NCBI GenBank assembly: GCA_937141405.1
Contig: CAKZQQ010000006.1
Span: 248,001-312,000, forward strand
Origin: an uncultured Campylobacterota bacterium
GTDB taxonomy: Bacteria; Campylobacterota; Campylobacteria; Campylobacterales; Sulfurovaceae
Direction of reading: 5' to 3'
Length of the DNA stretch: 64,000 nucleotides
Part shown: positions 18,091-27,158 of the stretch, piece after piece
How the letters are laid out: every line of letters starts with the position of its first letter
Numbering within the stretch: the first letter of the stretch is position 1
Notes under the pieces: generated by a model
Database searches by the model: none
Seen by the model: only the letters and a program-made list of their open reading frames with translations
What the model was told of the DNA's origin: nothing
Position numbers and translations under genes: made by a program

Positions 18091-18870
18091 CTATTTGATG
18101 GTAAAAAAAGTACTCCCACTTCCACTAAAAAGCCAATTTTTTGGCGCCTCATCTTCTAGCGGAGGATATGCTTTGAGGGCAGCTTTGTAGAGATCATTGA
18201 GTTTTTTTGGATCACTTTTTGCCTCCTCGATGATATCTTTTGTCTTCATGTGCATCCAGTGGATATATTTTTGCGGCTCTATATTTGCAAGGAAATTTTC
18301 TTCGAAAATTCTATAGACTCTCTTTGTATCGCATCGAATTTTTGGAAAAAAGAGCTCAAAATCTAGTGTATCTTCCTCAAAAGGCTCAACAATCTCACCA
18401 AATCCTGTTACATTTGCAGCATCATAATCATAAACAAAAAAAGCAACATCTGCGCCTATATTTGAGCCAATAGAGGCGAGTTCGTCTTTGGATAACTTGA
18501 GATCACAAAGTTCATGCGCAAGCCTTAAGAATGCTCCGGCATTGCTACTGCCGCCTCCAAGTCCTGATTGCATCGGGATATTTTTTTCTATGACGACTTT
18601 ATGTTTGTGAAAAAAGTTCATAAGATCAAGATCACCTGTATATCTGCCAAGTTCAACAAAAGCTTTATAGATGGTGTTCTCTTTCTTTTCAACATTCGTT
18701 ATACCTTCAATTGTAAATTCAGTACACTCGCAAGGAACAAAATGGACCACATCGTAGAGATTTTTTAGCTTTATAAATCTCGATATCAAAGTATGATAAC
18801 CATCTTTGCGACCTGTTATCTTGAGAAAACTATTTATTTTTGCATAGGATTTTATGCTGTACATTTTCAA
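18091..18870 (-). CDS. ispE: 4-diphosphocytidyl-2-C-methyl-D-erythritol kinase
   Basis: IspE is the GHMP kinase of the methylerythritol-phosphate isoprenoid pathway, 259 aa. It has the N-terminal SYAKINSFLKITGRKDGYH, the ATP-binding PMQSGLGGGSSNAGAFLRL, and the C-terminal LFSGSGSTFFTI motif. It overlaps the end of truB by 4 bases (ATGA type) in the order uvrD-truB-ispE. Confidence 0.95.
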   Translation of the reverse strand: MKMYSIKSYAKINSFLKITGRKDGYHTLISRFIKLKNLYDVVHFVPCECTEFTIEGITNVEKKENTIYKAFVELGRYTGDLDLMNFFHKHKVVIEKNIPMQSGLGGGSSNAGAFLRLAHELCDLKLSKDELASIGSNIGADVAFFVYDYDAANVTGFGEIVEPFEEDTLDFELFFPKIRCDTKRVYRIFEENFLANIEPQKYIHWMHMKTKDIIEEAKSDPKKLNDLYKAALKAYPPLEDEAPKNWLFSGSGSTFFTIK

Positions 18871-19694
18871 TCCTTTAAAAGAGGCATCCTGTTTATAAGA
18901 TATTTCACTTTATAATCCTCGATCTCAATGATAGCAAAAAAATGAGAAGTTTTTATAAGGTAGATGCCATTATCTTGTATCTTAAAATCATCAACGAGAA
19001 GTTTTTTCCCGAGTTCGATATCATTTTCATCTTTTTTGTAGCTGTTTTTTGGCAATGAGATGTACTCAAGCGGATTGAGTGCTTTTTCATCCTCATAAAA
19101 AAATCTCCCTTCTCTGAGCCGCTCTAAACTCGATAGACAACCGTCAACTTTTAATTTTTGCGCTATCATCTCCCCTAAAGATCGAATGTATGTTCCTTCA
19201 CTTACCGTTGCTTCAAAGTGTATAAATGGGTGGTTATAACACAGCAGTTTCATCTCATATATTTTAGAGGCTATCTTTTTAAGTGCATTCTTTTTGCCGG
19301 CTCTTGCATTTTTGTATGCCGCCACCCCATCTATCTTTTTAGCACAATATTGAGGAGGGTAGTAACTTATTTCTCCAAGTAACGAGCCCAGCGCTGCTTC
19401 AATCGCCTCTTTTGTATATGGTTTTGTCGATTCTATCGATTCGACTTGTTCGATATCAAGCGTAGGTGAAAGTGCTCCAAGCCAAAGAGTGGCTTTGTAG
19501 CTTTTTGGCGTTTTATCAAGATAGTTAAAAAGTTTTGTATATCTGCCTGTGGCAACTATGAGTGAGCCTGCAGCAAAAGGATCAAGCGTGCCTGAAAATC
19601 CAACCTTCTTTGTGTTGTATTTTCTCTTGACATACCCCATATACCTATTTGAGGATATCCATATAGGCTTTTTTACTACAAAGAGTCTATCCAT
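18867..19694 (-). CDS. truB: tRNA pseudouridine(55) synthase TruB
   Basis: TruB makes pseudouridine 55 in the T-loop of tRNAs; this copy is 275 aa. The catalytic Asp is in GFSGTLDPFAAGSL (Asp38). Other family motifs are YKATLWLGALSPTLDIE, YPPQYCAKKIDGVAAYKNARAG and SEGTYIRSLGEMIA. It lies 3 bases after the uvrD-type helicase gene and overlaps ispE. Confidence 0.95.
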   Translation of the reverse strand: MDRLFVVKKPIWISSNRYMGYVKRKYNTKKVGFSGTLDPFAAGSLIVATGRYTKLFNYLDKTPKSYKATLWLGALSPTLDIEQVESIESTKPYTKEAIEAALGSLLGEISYYPPQYCAKKIDGVAAYKNARAGKKNALKKIASKIYEMKLLCYNHPFIHFEATVSEGTYIRSLGEMIAQKLKVDGCLSSLERLREGRFFYEDEKALNPLEYISLPKNSYKKDENDIELGKKLLVDDFKIQDNGIYLIKTSHFFAIIEIEDYKVKYLINRMPLLKD

Positions 19695-19697
19695 TGT

Positions 19698-21758
19698 CTA
19701 TATGCTTTGGACAAATGAGCTCAGTATCTCTTTTTTATTACCGCCAAAATTGATAAGGAGCTTATACTCTTTGCCGACTTTATTGACACTTTGGACTCTG
19801 CCTATGCCAAAAATCTTATGTTTGACAAGATCGCCTTTTTTAAAGTTTGAGGATTTGGTTATCTTCATAGAACTATTTTCTATCAATCCTGCTTCGCCCA
19901 AAAATCTACTTTTTTCGATATTTTTTCTACGCCCTTTATAAAATCTACTATCGGCGTAACAGAGTGTGAGATCCTTTTTGGCACGAGTAATAGCAACATA
20001 CCCAAGTCTTCTCTCCTCTTCCATATTGCAGTCATCTCCTAAGAGTGGGAAAAACTCCTCCTCCATACCTATAACATAAAGGTGTTCAAATTCGAGCCCT
20101 TTTGAGGCGTGAATACTCATAATCGTGATGCTTTTGCCATCAAACTGATCTTGTTCGCTCTGCAAAGAGATATCATTGAGGAACTCTTCAAGAGTAAGCT
20201 CCGGATTTTTCTCTATGCTATCAAGAAAGTATCCGTAAAATTCATCGATATTCATAATTCTATCAAAGCTGTCAGGCATAGGAGCGTAGTGTTCTTTAAG
20301 CCTCACGGTATCCTCAAAGATAGAGGCAAAGTATCGGAGTGATTGTTTTTGGATAGCATCTTGGAGGGTCTCGATTCTCTCTACAAGATTTGCAAGTGCT
20401 TCAGAGACTTTTTTACTTACAAGTGTTTTGAGCGCATCATTGTTTTTTATAAAATCAAAAAGTGATTGTCTATTTTCAAAAGCACTTTTTTGAATCTTCT
20501 CGATTGATGTTTTACCGATGCCTCTTTTTGGTTTATTGATGATTCGGTTGAGAGAAAAATCATCATAAGGGTTTGTGATGACTCTAAAATAGGAGATGAT
20601 ATCTTTGATTTCACTTCTCTCGTAAAATCGGATGCCACCAATGAGTTTAAAACTAAGCTGCTCTTTTGTAAAACCCTCTTCAAGTGATCTTGAGAGCGCA
20701 TTGATACGGTAGAGTACGGCAATTCCCTCTGGATCGGCACCTTCGTCTATGAGCTTGTTTATCTCTCTGGCAATCTCTCTAGACTCAAGCGACTCATCGA
20801 GCGAGTGTAGCAATTTAACGCTGCCTCCTTCGCCTTTGTGGCTGACGAGTTTTTTACCGAGTCTTGATGAGTTGTGCTCTATAAGCATATTTGCAGCTTC
20901 AAGTATCGCACTATGCGATCTGTAGTTGGTCTCTAGCTTGATGACTTTAGTCTCTTTGTAGATATCGGCAAAATCAAGAATATTTCTGATATTCGCACCT
21001 CGCCAACCATAGATACTTTGGTCATCATCTCCAACAACACAGAGGTTGTTGTGCTCACTTACTAGATGTGTTAAAAGCTTGAATTGAAGCTCATTCGTAT
21101 CTTGATACTCGTCGACCATTATATAGCGGTATCTTTGGCTTGTTTCTCTTCTAAGCTCCTCATTCTCATCAAGTATTTTAAATGTAAGCATCAAAAGATC
21201 GTCAAAGTCAACAAGATTACCGTCACTTAGTTTTTGCTCATAGGCCTCATAAACTAAAGCCGCTTTTTTATACTCCATGAGTTCTGCTTTCTCTTTAACG
21301 ACCTCAGGAGAGAGTAGGGAGTTTTTATATCTAGATATTTCACTTGAGAGGAAAGAGATATTGAGATCCAACTTAAGTTCTTTGATGATGGTACGGAGTA
21401 TTCTTTTTTTATCATCGCTATCTATGATGACAAAATTATTTGCTCTACCGAGTTTTTCTATGTGAAATTTCAAAAAGAGCAGACCAAATTTATGAAAGGT
21501 GCAAAGGAGTGGAGGATATGAAGGGGAGTCTATCATATTAAGCGCTCTATTTCTCATCTCGGTTGCAGCTTTATTGGTAAAAGTAAGCGTAAGTGTATCG
21601 GCCGGATCGATACCTATCTCGCCGATGAGGTATGCCAATCTTGTTGTCAATGTTTTTGTTTTTCCACTTCCTGCACCTGCAAGTATAAGCAGTGGACCGT
21701 CAATATGTGTTACGGCTTCTTTTTGTGCATCATTAAGTTCGTTTATAATATGCTTCAT
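19698..21758 (-). CDS. UvrD/Rep/PcrA-family DNA helicase
   Basis: This 686-aa superfamily 1A 3'-5' DNA helicase shows Walker A AGAGSGKTKTL (residue ~28), TLTFTNKAATEM, FDDLLMLT, Walker B VDEYQDTNELQ, motif III GDDDQSIYGWRGA, motif IV LETNYRS, motif V SIHASKGLEFEHLYVIG and motif VI YVAITRAKKDLTL. The C-terminal Tudor-like segment (VKHKIFGIGRVQSVNK) is the RNA-polymerase-interaction domain found in UvrD/PcrA, which favours UvrD/PcrA over Rep. It leads the uvrD-truB-ispE operon. Confidence 0.94.
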   Translation of the reverse strand: MKHIINELNDAQKEAVTHIDGPLLILAGAGSGKTKTLTTRLAYLIGEIGIDPADTLTLTFTNKAATEMRNRALNMIDSPSYPPLLCTFHKFGLLFLKFHIEKLGRANNFVIIDSDDKKRILRTIIKELKLDLNISFLSSEISRYKNSLLSPEVVKEKAELMEYKKAALVYEAYEQKLSDGNLVDFDDLLMLTFKILDENEELRRETSQRYRYIMVDEYQDTNELQFKLLTHLVSEHNNLCVVGDDDQSIYGWRGANIRNILDFADIYKETKVIKLETNYRSHSAILEAANMLIEHNSSRLGKKLVSHKGEGGSVKLLHSLDESLESREIAREINKLIDEGADPEGIAVLYRINALSRSLEEGFTKEQLSFKLIGGIRFYERSEIKDIISYFRVITNPYDDFSLNRIINKPKRGIGKTSIEKIQKSAFENRQSLFDFIKNNDALKTLVSKKVSEALANLVERIETLQDAIQKQSLRYFASIFEDTVRLKEHYAPMPDSFDRIMNIDEFYGYFLDSIEKNPELTLEEFLNDISLQSEQDQFDGKSITIMSIHASKGLEFEHLYVIGMEEEFFPLLGDDCNMEEERRLGYVAITRAKKDLTLCYADSRFYKGRRKNIEKSRFLGEAGLIENSSMKITKSSNFKKGDLVKHKIFGIGRVQSVNKVGKEYKLLINFGGNKKEILSSFVQSI

Positions 21759-21889
21759 CTTTTAACCTCTACTATAAGAATATTGATTATATCTTTTGTT
21801 TGGTTAAAAATGAATGTGTTTAATTGACTCTCTTTCTAAAAAAGTTTTTTCTATTTTAAAAAATAAGTTGATGTTATATTTTTTTATAG

Positions 21890-21895
21890 TATAAT
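21890..21895 (+). promoter_or_regulatory. -10 box upstream of the LysR-family gene
   Basis: TATAAT lies in a very AT-rich tract 46 bases upstream of the LysR-family start. No clear -35 is present, in line with Campylobacterota sigma-70 promoters. The divergent helicase promoter should lie in the same 182-base gap. Confidence 0.5.
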
Positions 21896-21940
21896 CGATA
21901 AAATAAATATCTATATCGTCTATTTTTTTAAGGAGAGCGT

Positions 21941-22843
21941 ATGTTAAAAGATTTTGTAAAGATGGAAACTTTTTTAACGACTGTTAGGGAGAGAAGTTTT
22001 TCAAAGGCTTCGGCTAAATTAGGGGTTTCACAGCCGGCGGTGACACAACAGATAAAATTTATAGAGAAACAGTTAGGTGCGACGATTGTTGAGCGTAAAA
22101 AGAACGGCATACGTTTAACGGCTGAGGGGGAAGAGCTTTACAAGATTATAACAAAGCTTGAAAAGGCGATTCAGGTAGCAGAAAAAGATCTTTTAAAGAT
22201 TGTTGATAATGAGATCACATTTAGAATAGGTGCTTCTTATACTATAGGAACTTATGTAATTCCGGGTCAATGCCTCAATGATCTCAAAGAGACTATCCAT
22301 AATGATGTTTCACTCTCTTTGGGAAGTTCTCAAGATATTATTGATCAGCTTAAAGATAAAAAGCTAGATATCGGTCTTATTGAGTCACCGATTATGGATA
22401 ATGAACTGATTTATAGAGAGTGGCTTCAAGATGAGCTTGTAATTGTGAGTAATGTTCCTATCCCAAAATTTCTCCAAACAGAAGATTTGCAAACTTTTAG
22501 TTGGATATGTCGAGAAGAGGCAAGTCATACTAGAAAAATGATTGGAGAGGTTTTTGAGGACCTTGGAGTGTCGTGTGATACTTTTGATATTTTGAATGAG
22601 GTGAGTAACACAACAGCTGTGCTTCAAGGGATTAAAAAGAGCAAAAAGGATAGTAAAAAGCCGGTTGTTTCCATCATCTCTAAATATGCTATCGCTGATG
22701 ATGTCAAAGCGGGAATGCTTTTTGAGTCAAGAATTAGAGGTTACAATATGTTTAGAAATTTCTTTATCGTTTATACAAAAAACAATAAACGAAACACCTA
22801 TGTAGAAAATGTGGTTGATTTTATCTTAAGCGGGAACTGTTAG
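21941..22843 (+). CDS. LysR-family transcriptional regulator
   Basis: This 300-residue LysR-type regulator has an N-terminal winged helix with SFSKASAKLGVSQPAVTQQI (residues ~19-40), a linker helix, and a type 2 periplasmic-binding-fold effector domain (TFRIGASYTIGTYVIP onwards). The start has AAGGAGAG 4 bases ahead. The divergent neighbour is the helicase operon and the convergent neighbour is the SspB-like gene, whose end it overlaps by 23 bases. It has no obvious metabolic target gene next to it; the related CysB/CbbR-type roles are only possibilities. Confidence 0.92.
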   Translation: MLKDFVKMETFLTTVRERSFSKASAKLGVSQPAVTQQIKFIEKQLGATIVERKKNGIRLTAEGEELYKIITKLEKAIQVAEKDLLKIVDNEITFRIGASYTIGTYVIPGQCLNDLKETIHNDVSLSLGSSQDIIDQLKDKKLDIGLIESPIMDNELIYREWLQDELVIVSNVPIPKFLQTEDLQTFSWICREEASHTRKMIGEVFEDLGVSCDTFDILNEVSNTTAVLQGIKKSKKDSKKPVVSIISKYAIADDVKAGMLFESRIRGYNMFRNFFIVYTKNNKRNTYVENVVDFILSGNC

Positions 22844-23291
22844 TCTTTTTCTTCTTCTTGAGAAGATTTTTATTTTTTGGGTTGCTCAGCAATGCTTGCA
22901 TGGACTTTTCTCTTGAAGATGTGTCTGTTTGTTCGTTAAATGTTGAAAAGTTTAAGGTTAGTGGATTGCCATTGTAGATAATCTGCTTTATTGCCAGTAG
23001 CGGAATAGAGACACTTGATCCGAAATTTTGTGAGCCAAATCCGGCTTCAAAGTTCAAGCTCTCTTCATCAATCTCACCACTCTCGTAGCTATAGTCGCTA
23101 AGTAAAAAGTAGATTTTATCATCAAAATCTCCATATATCTCTTCAGGAAGCATGGGATCAAAAGAGATATTTTTTGTATCACATACAACGCCGAACTCTT
23201 CGTTTGCTTCAAAAAGTAGTTCGAGCATATCAAAGATATGTTTTTTGAGTATACTTTTATATTCTGTTGACTCTAAAAGATCTTTAGGCAT
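22821..23291 (-). CDS. SspB-like protein (candidate ClpXP adaptor), 156 aa
   Basis: I do not recognise an annotated family with certainty. The order of elements resembles SspB of the alpha-proteobacterial type: an N-terminal helix (YKSILKKHIFDMLELLFEAN), a strand region with ISFDP, DDKIYFLLSDYSYE, then NFEAGFGSQNFGSSVSIPLLAIKQI followed by PLTLNFS. SspB proteins have FxAxFG...VxVPxxAI in this position. A charged, disordered C-terminal tail follows (KKKKK then TNSSRLR), as SspB has a flexible tail, though no canonical ClpX-tethering motif is clear. It overlaps the class IV aminotransferase gene by 19 bases. SspB delivers ssrA-tagged proteins to ClpXP. Confidence 0.5.
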   Translation of the reverse strand: MPKDLLESTEYKSILKKHIFDMLELLFEANEEFGVVCDTKNISFDPMLPEEIYGDFDDKIYFLLSDYSYESGEIDEESLNFEAGFGSQNFGSSVSIPLLAIKQIIYNGNPLTLNFSTFNEQTDTSSREKSMQALLSNPKNKNLLKKKKKTNSSRLR

Positions 23292-23878
23292 TGCGCCTCC
23301 CTTTCTATTTTTGCTCTGTTTATTATCTCAAATCCTAACATAGCATTTATTAGAGCAAAATTTGTATATTTTTCAAGATCTTCTATTTTTATATCTTTCT
23401 CTTTTATAAGCCCCTTATCAAGGAGCTTTGCGCGCATTGTTCCACAAAGCAGTGCTCTTTTTGGTGTGAACCACTCCTCTCCTTTTAAAAGCGCAATATT
23501 GGCGATAGAGGTATCGGTAAGGTACCCTTTTTTTGTGATGATGATCTCTTTTTGCTCTCCTTGCACCTTGAGTGCTTCGATTGCACTTCTATCGGCAAAC
23601 TTATATCTATAATCAAGTTCAGATTCGACAAGCGTGAAGTTTTGTGGGAGCTTTTTAACATAGGGGAGGTACTCGATCTTTTCTATCTTTTCTCCGTAGG
23701 TAATCCTGCACTTATAGAGTGCTTGAGTGGGCGCATTGATCTCTTTGCTAAGCTCTATAGACTCTTGTGCTCCCCATAGCTCTTTTCTGGTTCTATCAAA
23801 CCTTGCTTGATGATAGTGGATATTGTGTGCGATATTATGCTCGATTTTGATAGTCTCAATGCATCTCAAATCTTTCAT
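23273..23878 (-). CDS. Aminotransferase class IV-fold protein (PabC/IlvE-like)
   Basis: This 201-aa protein resembles class IV PLP enzymes such as 4-amino-4-deoxychorismate lyase. It has HYHQARFDRTRKELWG near the N-terminus, the strand around EIIITKKGYLTDTSIANIALL, which corresponds to the family's E-x-x-x-x-N-[IV]-F region, and TPKRALLCGTMRAKLLDKG after it. It is shorter than typical PabC (about 270 aa), mostly at the N-terminal side. It lies directly after the carbonic anhydrase gene (adjacent ends) and may have a folate role. Confidence 0.75.
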   Translation of the reverse strand: MKDLRCIETIKIEHNIAHNIHYHQARFDRTRKELWGAQESIELSKEINAPTQALYKCRITYGEKIEKIEYLPYVKKLPQNFTLVESELDYRYKFADRSAIEALKVQGEQKEIIITKKGYLTDTSIANIALLKGEEWFTPKRALLCGTMRAKLLDKGLIKEKDIKIEDLEKYTNFALINAMLGFEIINRAKIEREAQCLKIF

Positions 23879-24520
23879 CTAGAGTGGCTCAAACCTATCT
23901 TCAATCTCGTTATAAAAGCTGATATTGCCGTTTTCTATCTCATAGTACCAGCCATGTAAAAAGAGATCTTTTTTAGCAACCCCTTTTTTTACCGAAGGGT
24001 ATGTGAGAAGATTCTCAAGCTGATGGATGACAGAGAGTTTTTCTGTCGCCTCTTTTTTTATCTCGATATCTTCATGCGGGATGATCTTCTCGACTTGATC
24101 CTTTGCTCCATAACCAAGCTCAAGCCATTTGAGTGTATGGATTACATCGAGTCTGTCTATCATCTTTGGCGGCTCAAAGAGCGCACTGATGGCTCCACAA
24201 TGGGAGTGCCCACAGACGATAATATCTTTTACCTTTAAAACACTTACAGCATATTCGATAGCAGCGGCTGTTGCATGAAAATCTTCATCTTCCTTGTATG
24301 GGGGGACAAAATTGCCTATATTTCTCGTGATAAAAAGATCGCCGGGTTTGGTATCCATAATAATCTCGGGCACGACTCTGGAGTCACTACACCCTATAAA
24401 GAGTGCTTTTGGGTTTTGACCGTTTTCTACAAGTTTTTTAAAGCGTGCTTCATTCTCTTTGAAGCCAAACTCTTTAAAACTCTTATAGCCGCTCTTAAGG
24501 GCATTGATATTCTCTTTCAT
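23879..24520 (-). CDS. Beta-class carbonic anhydrase
   Basis: This 213-aa enzyme interconverts CO2 and bicarbonate. The zinc ligands are Cys44 in GCSDSR (with the Asp-Arg dyad) and the His and Cys of IIVCGHSHCGA near residues 104-107. The N-terminus lacks a signal peptide, so the enzyme is cytoplasmic. Its ATG overlaps the pyrC stop by 4 bases (ATGA), linking bicarbonate supply with pyrimidine synthesis in one transcript. Confidence 0.93.
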   Translation of the reverse strand: MKENINALKSGYKSFKEFGFKENEARFKKLVENGQNPKALFIGCSDSRVVPEIIMDTKPGDLFITRNIGNFVPPYKEDEDFHATAAAIEYAVSVLKVKDIIVCGHSHCGAISALFEPPKMIDRLDVIHTLKWLELGYGAKDQVEKIIPHEDIEIKKEATEKLSVIHQLENLLTYPSVKKGVAKKDLFLHGWYYEIENGNISFYNEIEDRFEPL

Positions 24521-25524
24521 TGCACTTGCGATATCTTCCAGCTAATTGTCTCGCCTGCGTGCATCGGTACGATATCTCCATAGTTTTTTGGAATCGTAAA
24601 AGGCTCTTTTTTGAGAATAACACTCTTTTTTGGAGGTTTGATGCCGTAAATTTTCTTTGCATGATCGCTTATAAAGCCTTGAAGATTATCGAGCTTACCG
24701 TGCGCCTCAAAGAGTTCTGCTAAAAGCGGTAAAGCGATAGGAGCTGTAAATATACCTGCTGCGCATCCCGGGCACTCTTTTGCACTCTTTGGATGTGGTG
24801 CGGAATCAGAGCCGAACATCACTTTTGGATGTGCATTTACGGCTGCTTGAACGAGTGCGTCTCTATCTTCACCTCTTTTTGCGATCGGTTTACAAAAGAG
24901 GTGTGGGCGGAGCATACCACCTACTACATCATCAAGTGTGATAAGTAGATGGTGCACTGTGATTGTTGCATAGAGATTTTCATAGCGATCTAATGCTTGA
25001 AGGCTCTCTTTTGTGGTGATATGCTCCATGATGATCTTCAGCTTAGGAAAGGCGGCGGCCAATTTCTCATAGATAGGCACAAACTCAGCCTCTCTATCCA
25101 TCACAAAGCCATTTGTCTCCCCGTGGATACAAAGCGGGATGCCAAGCTCACTCATAGCTTCTAGAGGTGTTTTGAGCTTCTCTATATCAAAACCGCTCAC
25201 GCCCCCCTCACTATTGGTTGTGATGCCGGCAGGGTAGAGCTTGATCGCGCTCAACTCATCACGGATATTTGAAAGAAATTCATAGTCATAATCTCTTCTA
25301 AAAAAGAGTGTCATGAGCGGCATAAAATTTTCACTACCCATCGCTTCAAGGATCCTTTGTTTGTAGCTCAAAAGTGCCTCTTTGCTTTGAATCGGTGGTA
25401 TGGTATTTGGCATGATGATTGCGCCGCTAAAACTATGGGCACTGAGTGGGGCTGTAGTGTGGAGCATTTCACCATCTCTTAGGTGGAGATGCATATCAAG
25501 CGGATCATTGAGAATGAGTTGCAC
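24517..25524 (-). CDS. pyrC: Dihydroorotase (class II, PyrC)
   Basis: PyrC closes carbamoyl-aspartate to dihydroorotate in pyrimidine synthesis; this copy is 335 aa. Metal ligands are in DMHLHLRDG (His12, His14), the carbamylated Lys is in AIKLYPAGITTNS, and IHGE, MEHITT and MFGSDSAPH supply the remaining ligands. The length and motifs match the E. coli-type enzyme. It overlaps the start of the carbonic anhydrase gene, and its own start overlaps the yidD end by 20 bases. Confidence 0.95.
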   Translation of the reverse strand: MQLILNDPLDMHLHLRDGEMLHTTAPLSAHSFSGAIIMPNTIPPIQSKEALLSYKQRILEAMGSENFMPLMTLFFRRDYDYEFLSNIRDELSAIKLYPAGITTNSEGGVSGFDIEKLKTPLEAMSELGIPLCIHGETNGFVMDREAEFVPIYEKLAAAFPKLKIIMEHITTKESLQALDRYENLYATITVHHLLITLDDVVGGMLRPHLFCKPIAKRGEDRDALVQAAVNAHPKVMFGSDSAPHPKSAKECPGCAAGIFTAPIALPLLAELFEAHGKLDNLQGFISDHAKKIYGIKPPKKSVILKKEPFTIPKNYGDIVPMHAGETISWKISQVQ

Positions 25525-25858
25525 TGATATCCTTTATGATGTAATAGTTGTTTTTATCTTTTGGCACAAGCCAATATGTAATCTCCATTGTGCCATATTT
25601 GTTGTTAAGTTCTCTTTGAAGCAAAGAGAATTTTGGTGGGTTAAATCTTGTGAACGGATGATCAAAACCCCCTTTAAAAAGCTGATTGCATCTGAGTATC
25701 CGCAGTGTTGCATTTATAAGGGCGATAGGTGGTGCATTGTGTTCAAACTGTATCTTGGCATACTCAGAACATGTGGGGTAGTATCGGCAACTTGGCGGTG
25801 TGAGCCGTGAGAACTTCTGATACGCTTTGATAGGGAGTGTGAATATCTGTTTTAACAT
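25505..25858 (-). CDS. yidD: Membrane protein insertion efficiency factor YidD
   Basis: YidD is a small inner-membrane-associated protein that aids Sec/YidC insertion. This copy is 117 aa and has the diagnostic YQKFSRLTPPSCRYYPTCSEYA with its Cys residues, then LRCNQLFKGGFDHP. In many bacteria it sits in the rnpA-yidC cluster; here it lies between lnt and pyrC. The tail beyond about residue 80 is an extension rich in Tyr and Lys. Confidence 0.92.
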   Translation of the reverse strand: MLKQIFTLPIKAYQKFSRLTPPSCRYYPTCSEYAKIQFEHNAPPIALINATLRILRCNQLFKGGFDHPFTRFNPPKFSLLQRELNNKYGTMEITYWLVPKDKNNYYIIKDISATHSQ

Positions 25859-25875
25859 GGGTTATTATACTCTAT

Positions 25876-27147
25876 TCACTCAATAAAAGTGCTTTTGCCT
25901 TCACTTGTCATATAAGAGGGTGAGCCGTTGATTGCATGGTAGATAGTCGTACCGTAAAGAAGTGAATAGTACTCGATTATAAGGCGTTGTAGGGTCGGCT
26001 CGATAGAAGGAGTAAACCATTTGTTATTGCTAATAGCTATCATAAATTTGGGATCATTTGCATACATTTTCGGATTTGTTGCTTCAAAGCAGATGGCATT
26101 TCTATAGGTAGTCTCTCCAATTTGATAATCAGATATCTTCTCTACAGGTTTATAATCCACACCATCATCATAGATAATCTTATTGATCCAATCACCTATA
26201 AATTTTGGCAGAGGGTTGTACTCTCCAAAGGGGACAAGTACGACTTTATGCATAGCTGTGGAATCTCCTACCTTAAAAAGATAGGTTGAATTTCTTGGTG
26301 TTCCCTCGTCCCAATAGAGTGCACCGATGACTATGGTAATATCTTGTGATTTTGAGTTTAAAAGCTCTAAGATATTTGGTTCTTTATTGAGATATCTTCC
26401 GATGGTTGACTCGGGAAAGATGATAAGCTTTTTATCCCCAAGTATCGCACTATCAATCTTAGAAAAAACATCTCTGAGGATATCGATCTGATGTGTTTCA
26501 TCCCACTTCTCTTTGATGCCGATATTTGTACCTGCGATCTCTATAGTCGCAGGTAAAGTAGGTGAATTTTTTGAATGTGGCGTATAAGCAAGTATGATAA
26601 AAGCTAAAAATAGCAGATTTTTTTTGTATATACTCAGAGCTATAGCAAATATAACGATGCCAAATTGCCAAAGCTCAACGCCTAAATAGCTATGCAAAAA
26701 GAGTAGTTGAAGTCTAAACCAATCAAATCCAAAAGGGGTGATATAGTTAACTCCAAGCAAGAAAAGAGCAAGCCAAAAAAGAGCAGAAATCTTTAGGTAT
26801 TTTTGTGCCAAAATGGCAACTTTACAGCCAAAGAGAAATATAAAACCCTCGATAAGTCCAATACCGATCATCCCAAAAGGGATAGCCCATGTGATACCGT
26901 ATATGCGAAAACTTAGCGTTATCCACCAAAACCAAAGTAGAGCGATAAAAAATCCACTCCAAAACCATACCCCTTGCTTCGAATTTTGTAAAAGCAAATA
27001 GAGTCCCAGTAGAGCCAATACAGTGTTGATGAAATTACAAGTAATGCCAAAATATTCAAAATAGATAAAAGCAGATAATAAAAATGATATGAGCAAGCCC
27101 TTTGTTATATCATTAGTGTTAAAATATCGGCTAATTACAATTTTCAC
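25876..27147 (-). CDS. lnt: Apolipoprotein N-acyltransferase
   Basis: Lnt adds the third acyl chain to lipoproteins at the inner membrane. At 423 aa it has about six N-terminal transmembrane helices (to residue ~190) and a periplasmic nitrilase domain with the Glu-Lys-Cys triad: LIIFPESTIG (Glu), MHKVVLVPFGEYNPLP (Lys) and AICFEATNP (Cys). It is shorter than the E. coli protein (512 aa), as expected in Campylobacterota. The GTG start lies only 11 bases from the divergent yajC ATG, and both use the same palindromic Shine-Dalgarno sequence. Confidence 0.93.
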   Translation of the reverse strand: MKIVISRYFNTNDITKGLLISFLLSAFIYFEYFGITCNFINTVLALLGLYLLLQNSKQGVWFWSGFFIALLWFWWITLSFRIYGITWAIPFGMIGIGLIEGFIFLFGCKVAILAQKYLKISALFWLALFLLGVNYITPFGFDWFRLQLLFLHSYLGVELWQFGIVIFAIALSIYKKNLLFLAFIILAYTPHSKNSPTLPATIEIAGTNIGIKEKWDETHQIDILRDVFSKIDSAILGDKKLIIFPESTIGRYLNKEPNILELLNSKSQDITIVIGALYWDEGTPRNSTYLFKVGDSTAMHKVVLVPFGEYNPLPKFIGDWINKIIYDDGVDYKPVEKISDYQIGETTYRNAICFEATNPKMYANDPKFMIAISNNKWFTPSIEPTLQRLIIEYYSLLYGTTIYHAINGSPSYMTSEGKSTFIE

Positions 27148-27148
27148 A

Positions 27149-27158
27149 AGGAGCTCCT
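27149..27158. promoter_or_regulatory. Palindromic ribosome-binding site shared by divergent lnt and yajC
   Basis: AGGAGCTCCT is a perfect palindrome. On the plus strand AGGAG lies 5 bases before the yajC ATG (27159). On the minus strand the same site gives AGGAG 6 bases before the lnt GTG (27147). The two start codons are 11 bases apart, so each gene's promoter must lie inside the other's coding sequence. Confidence 0.75.
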
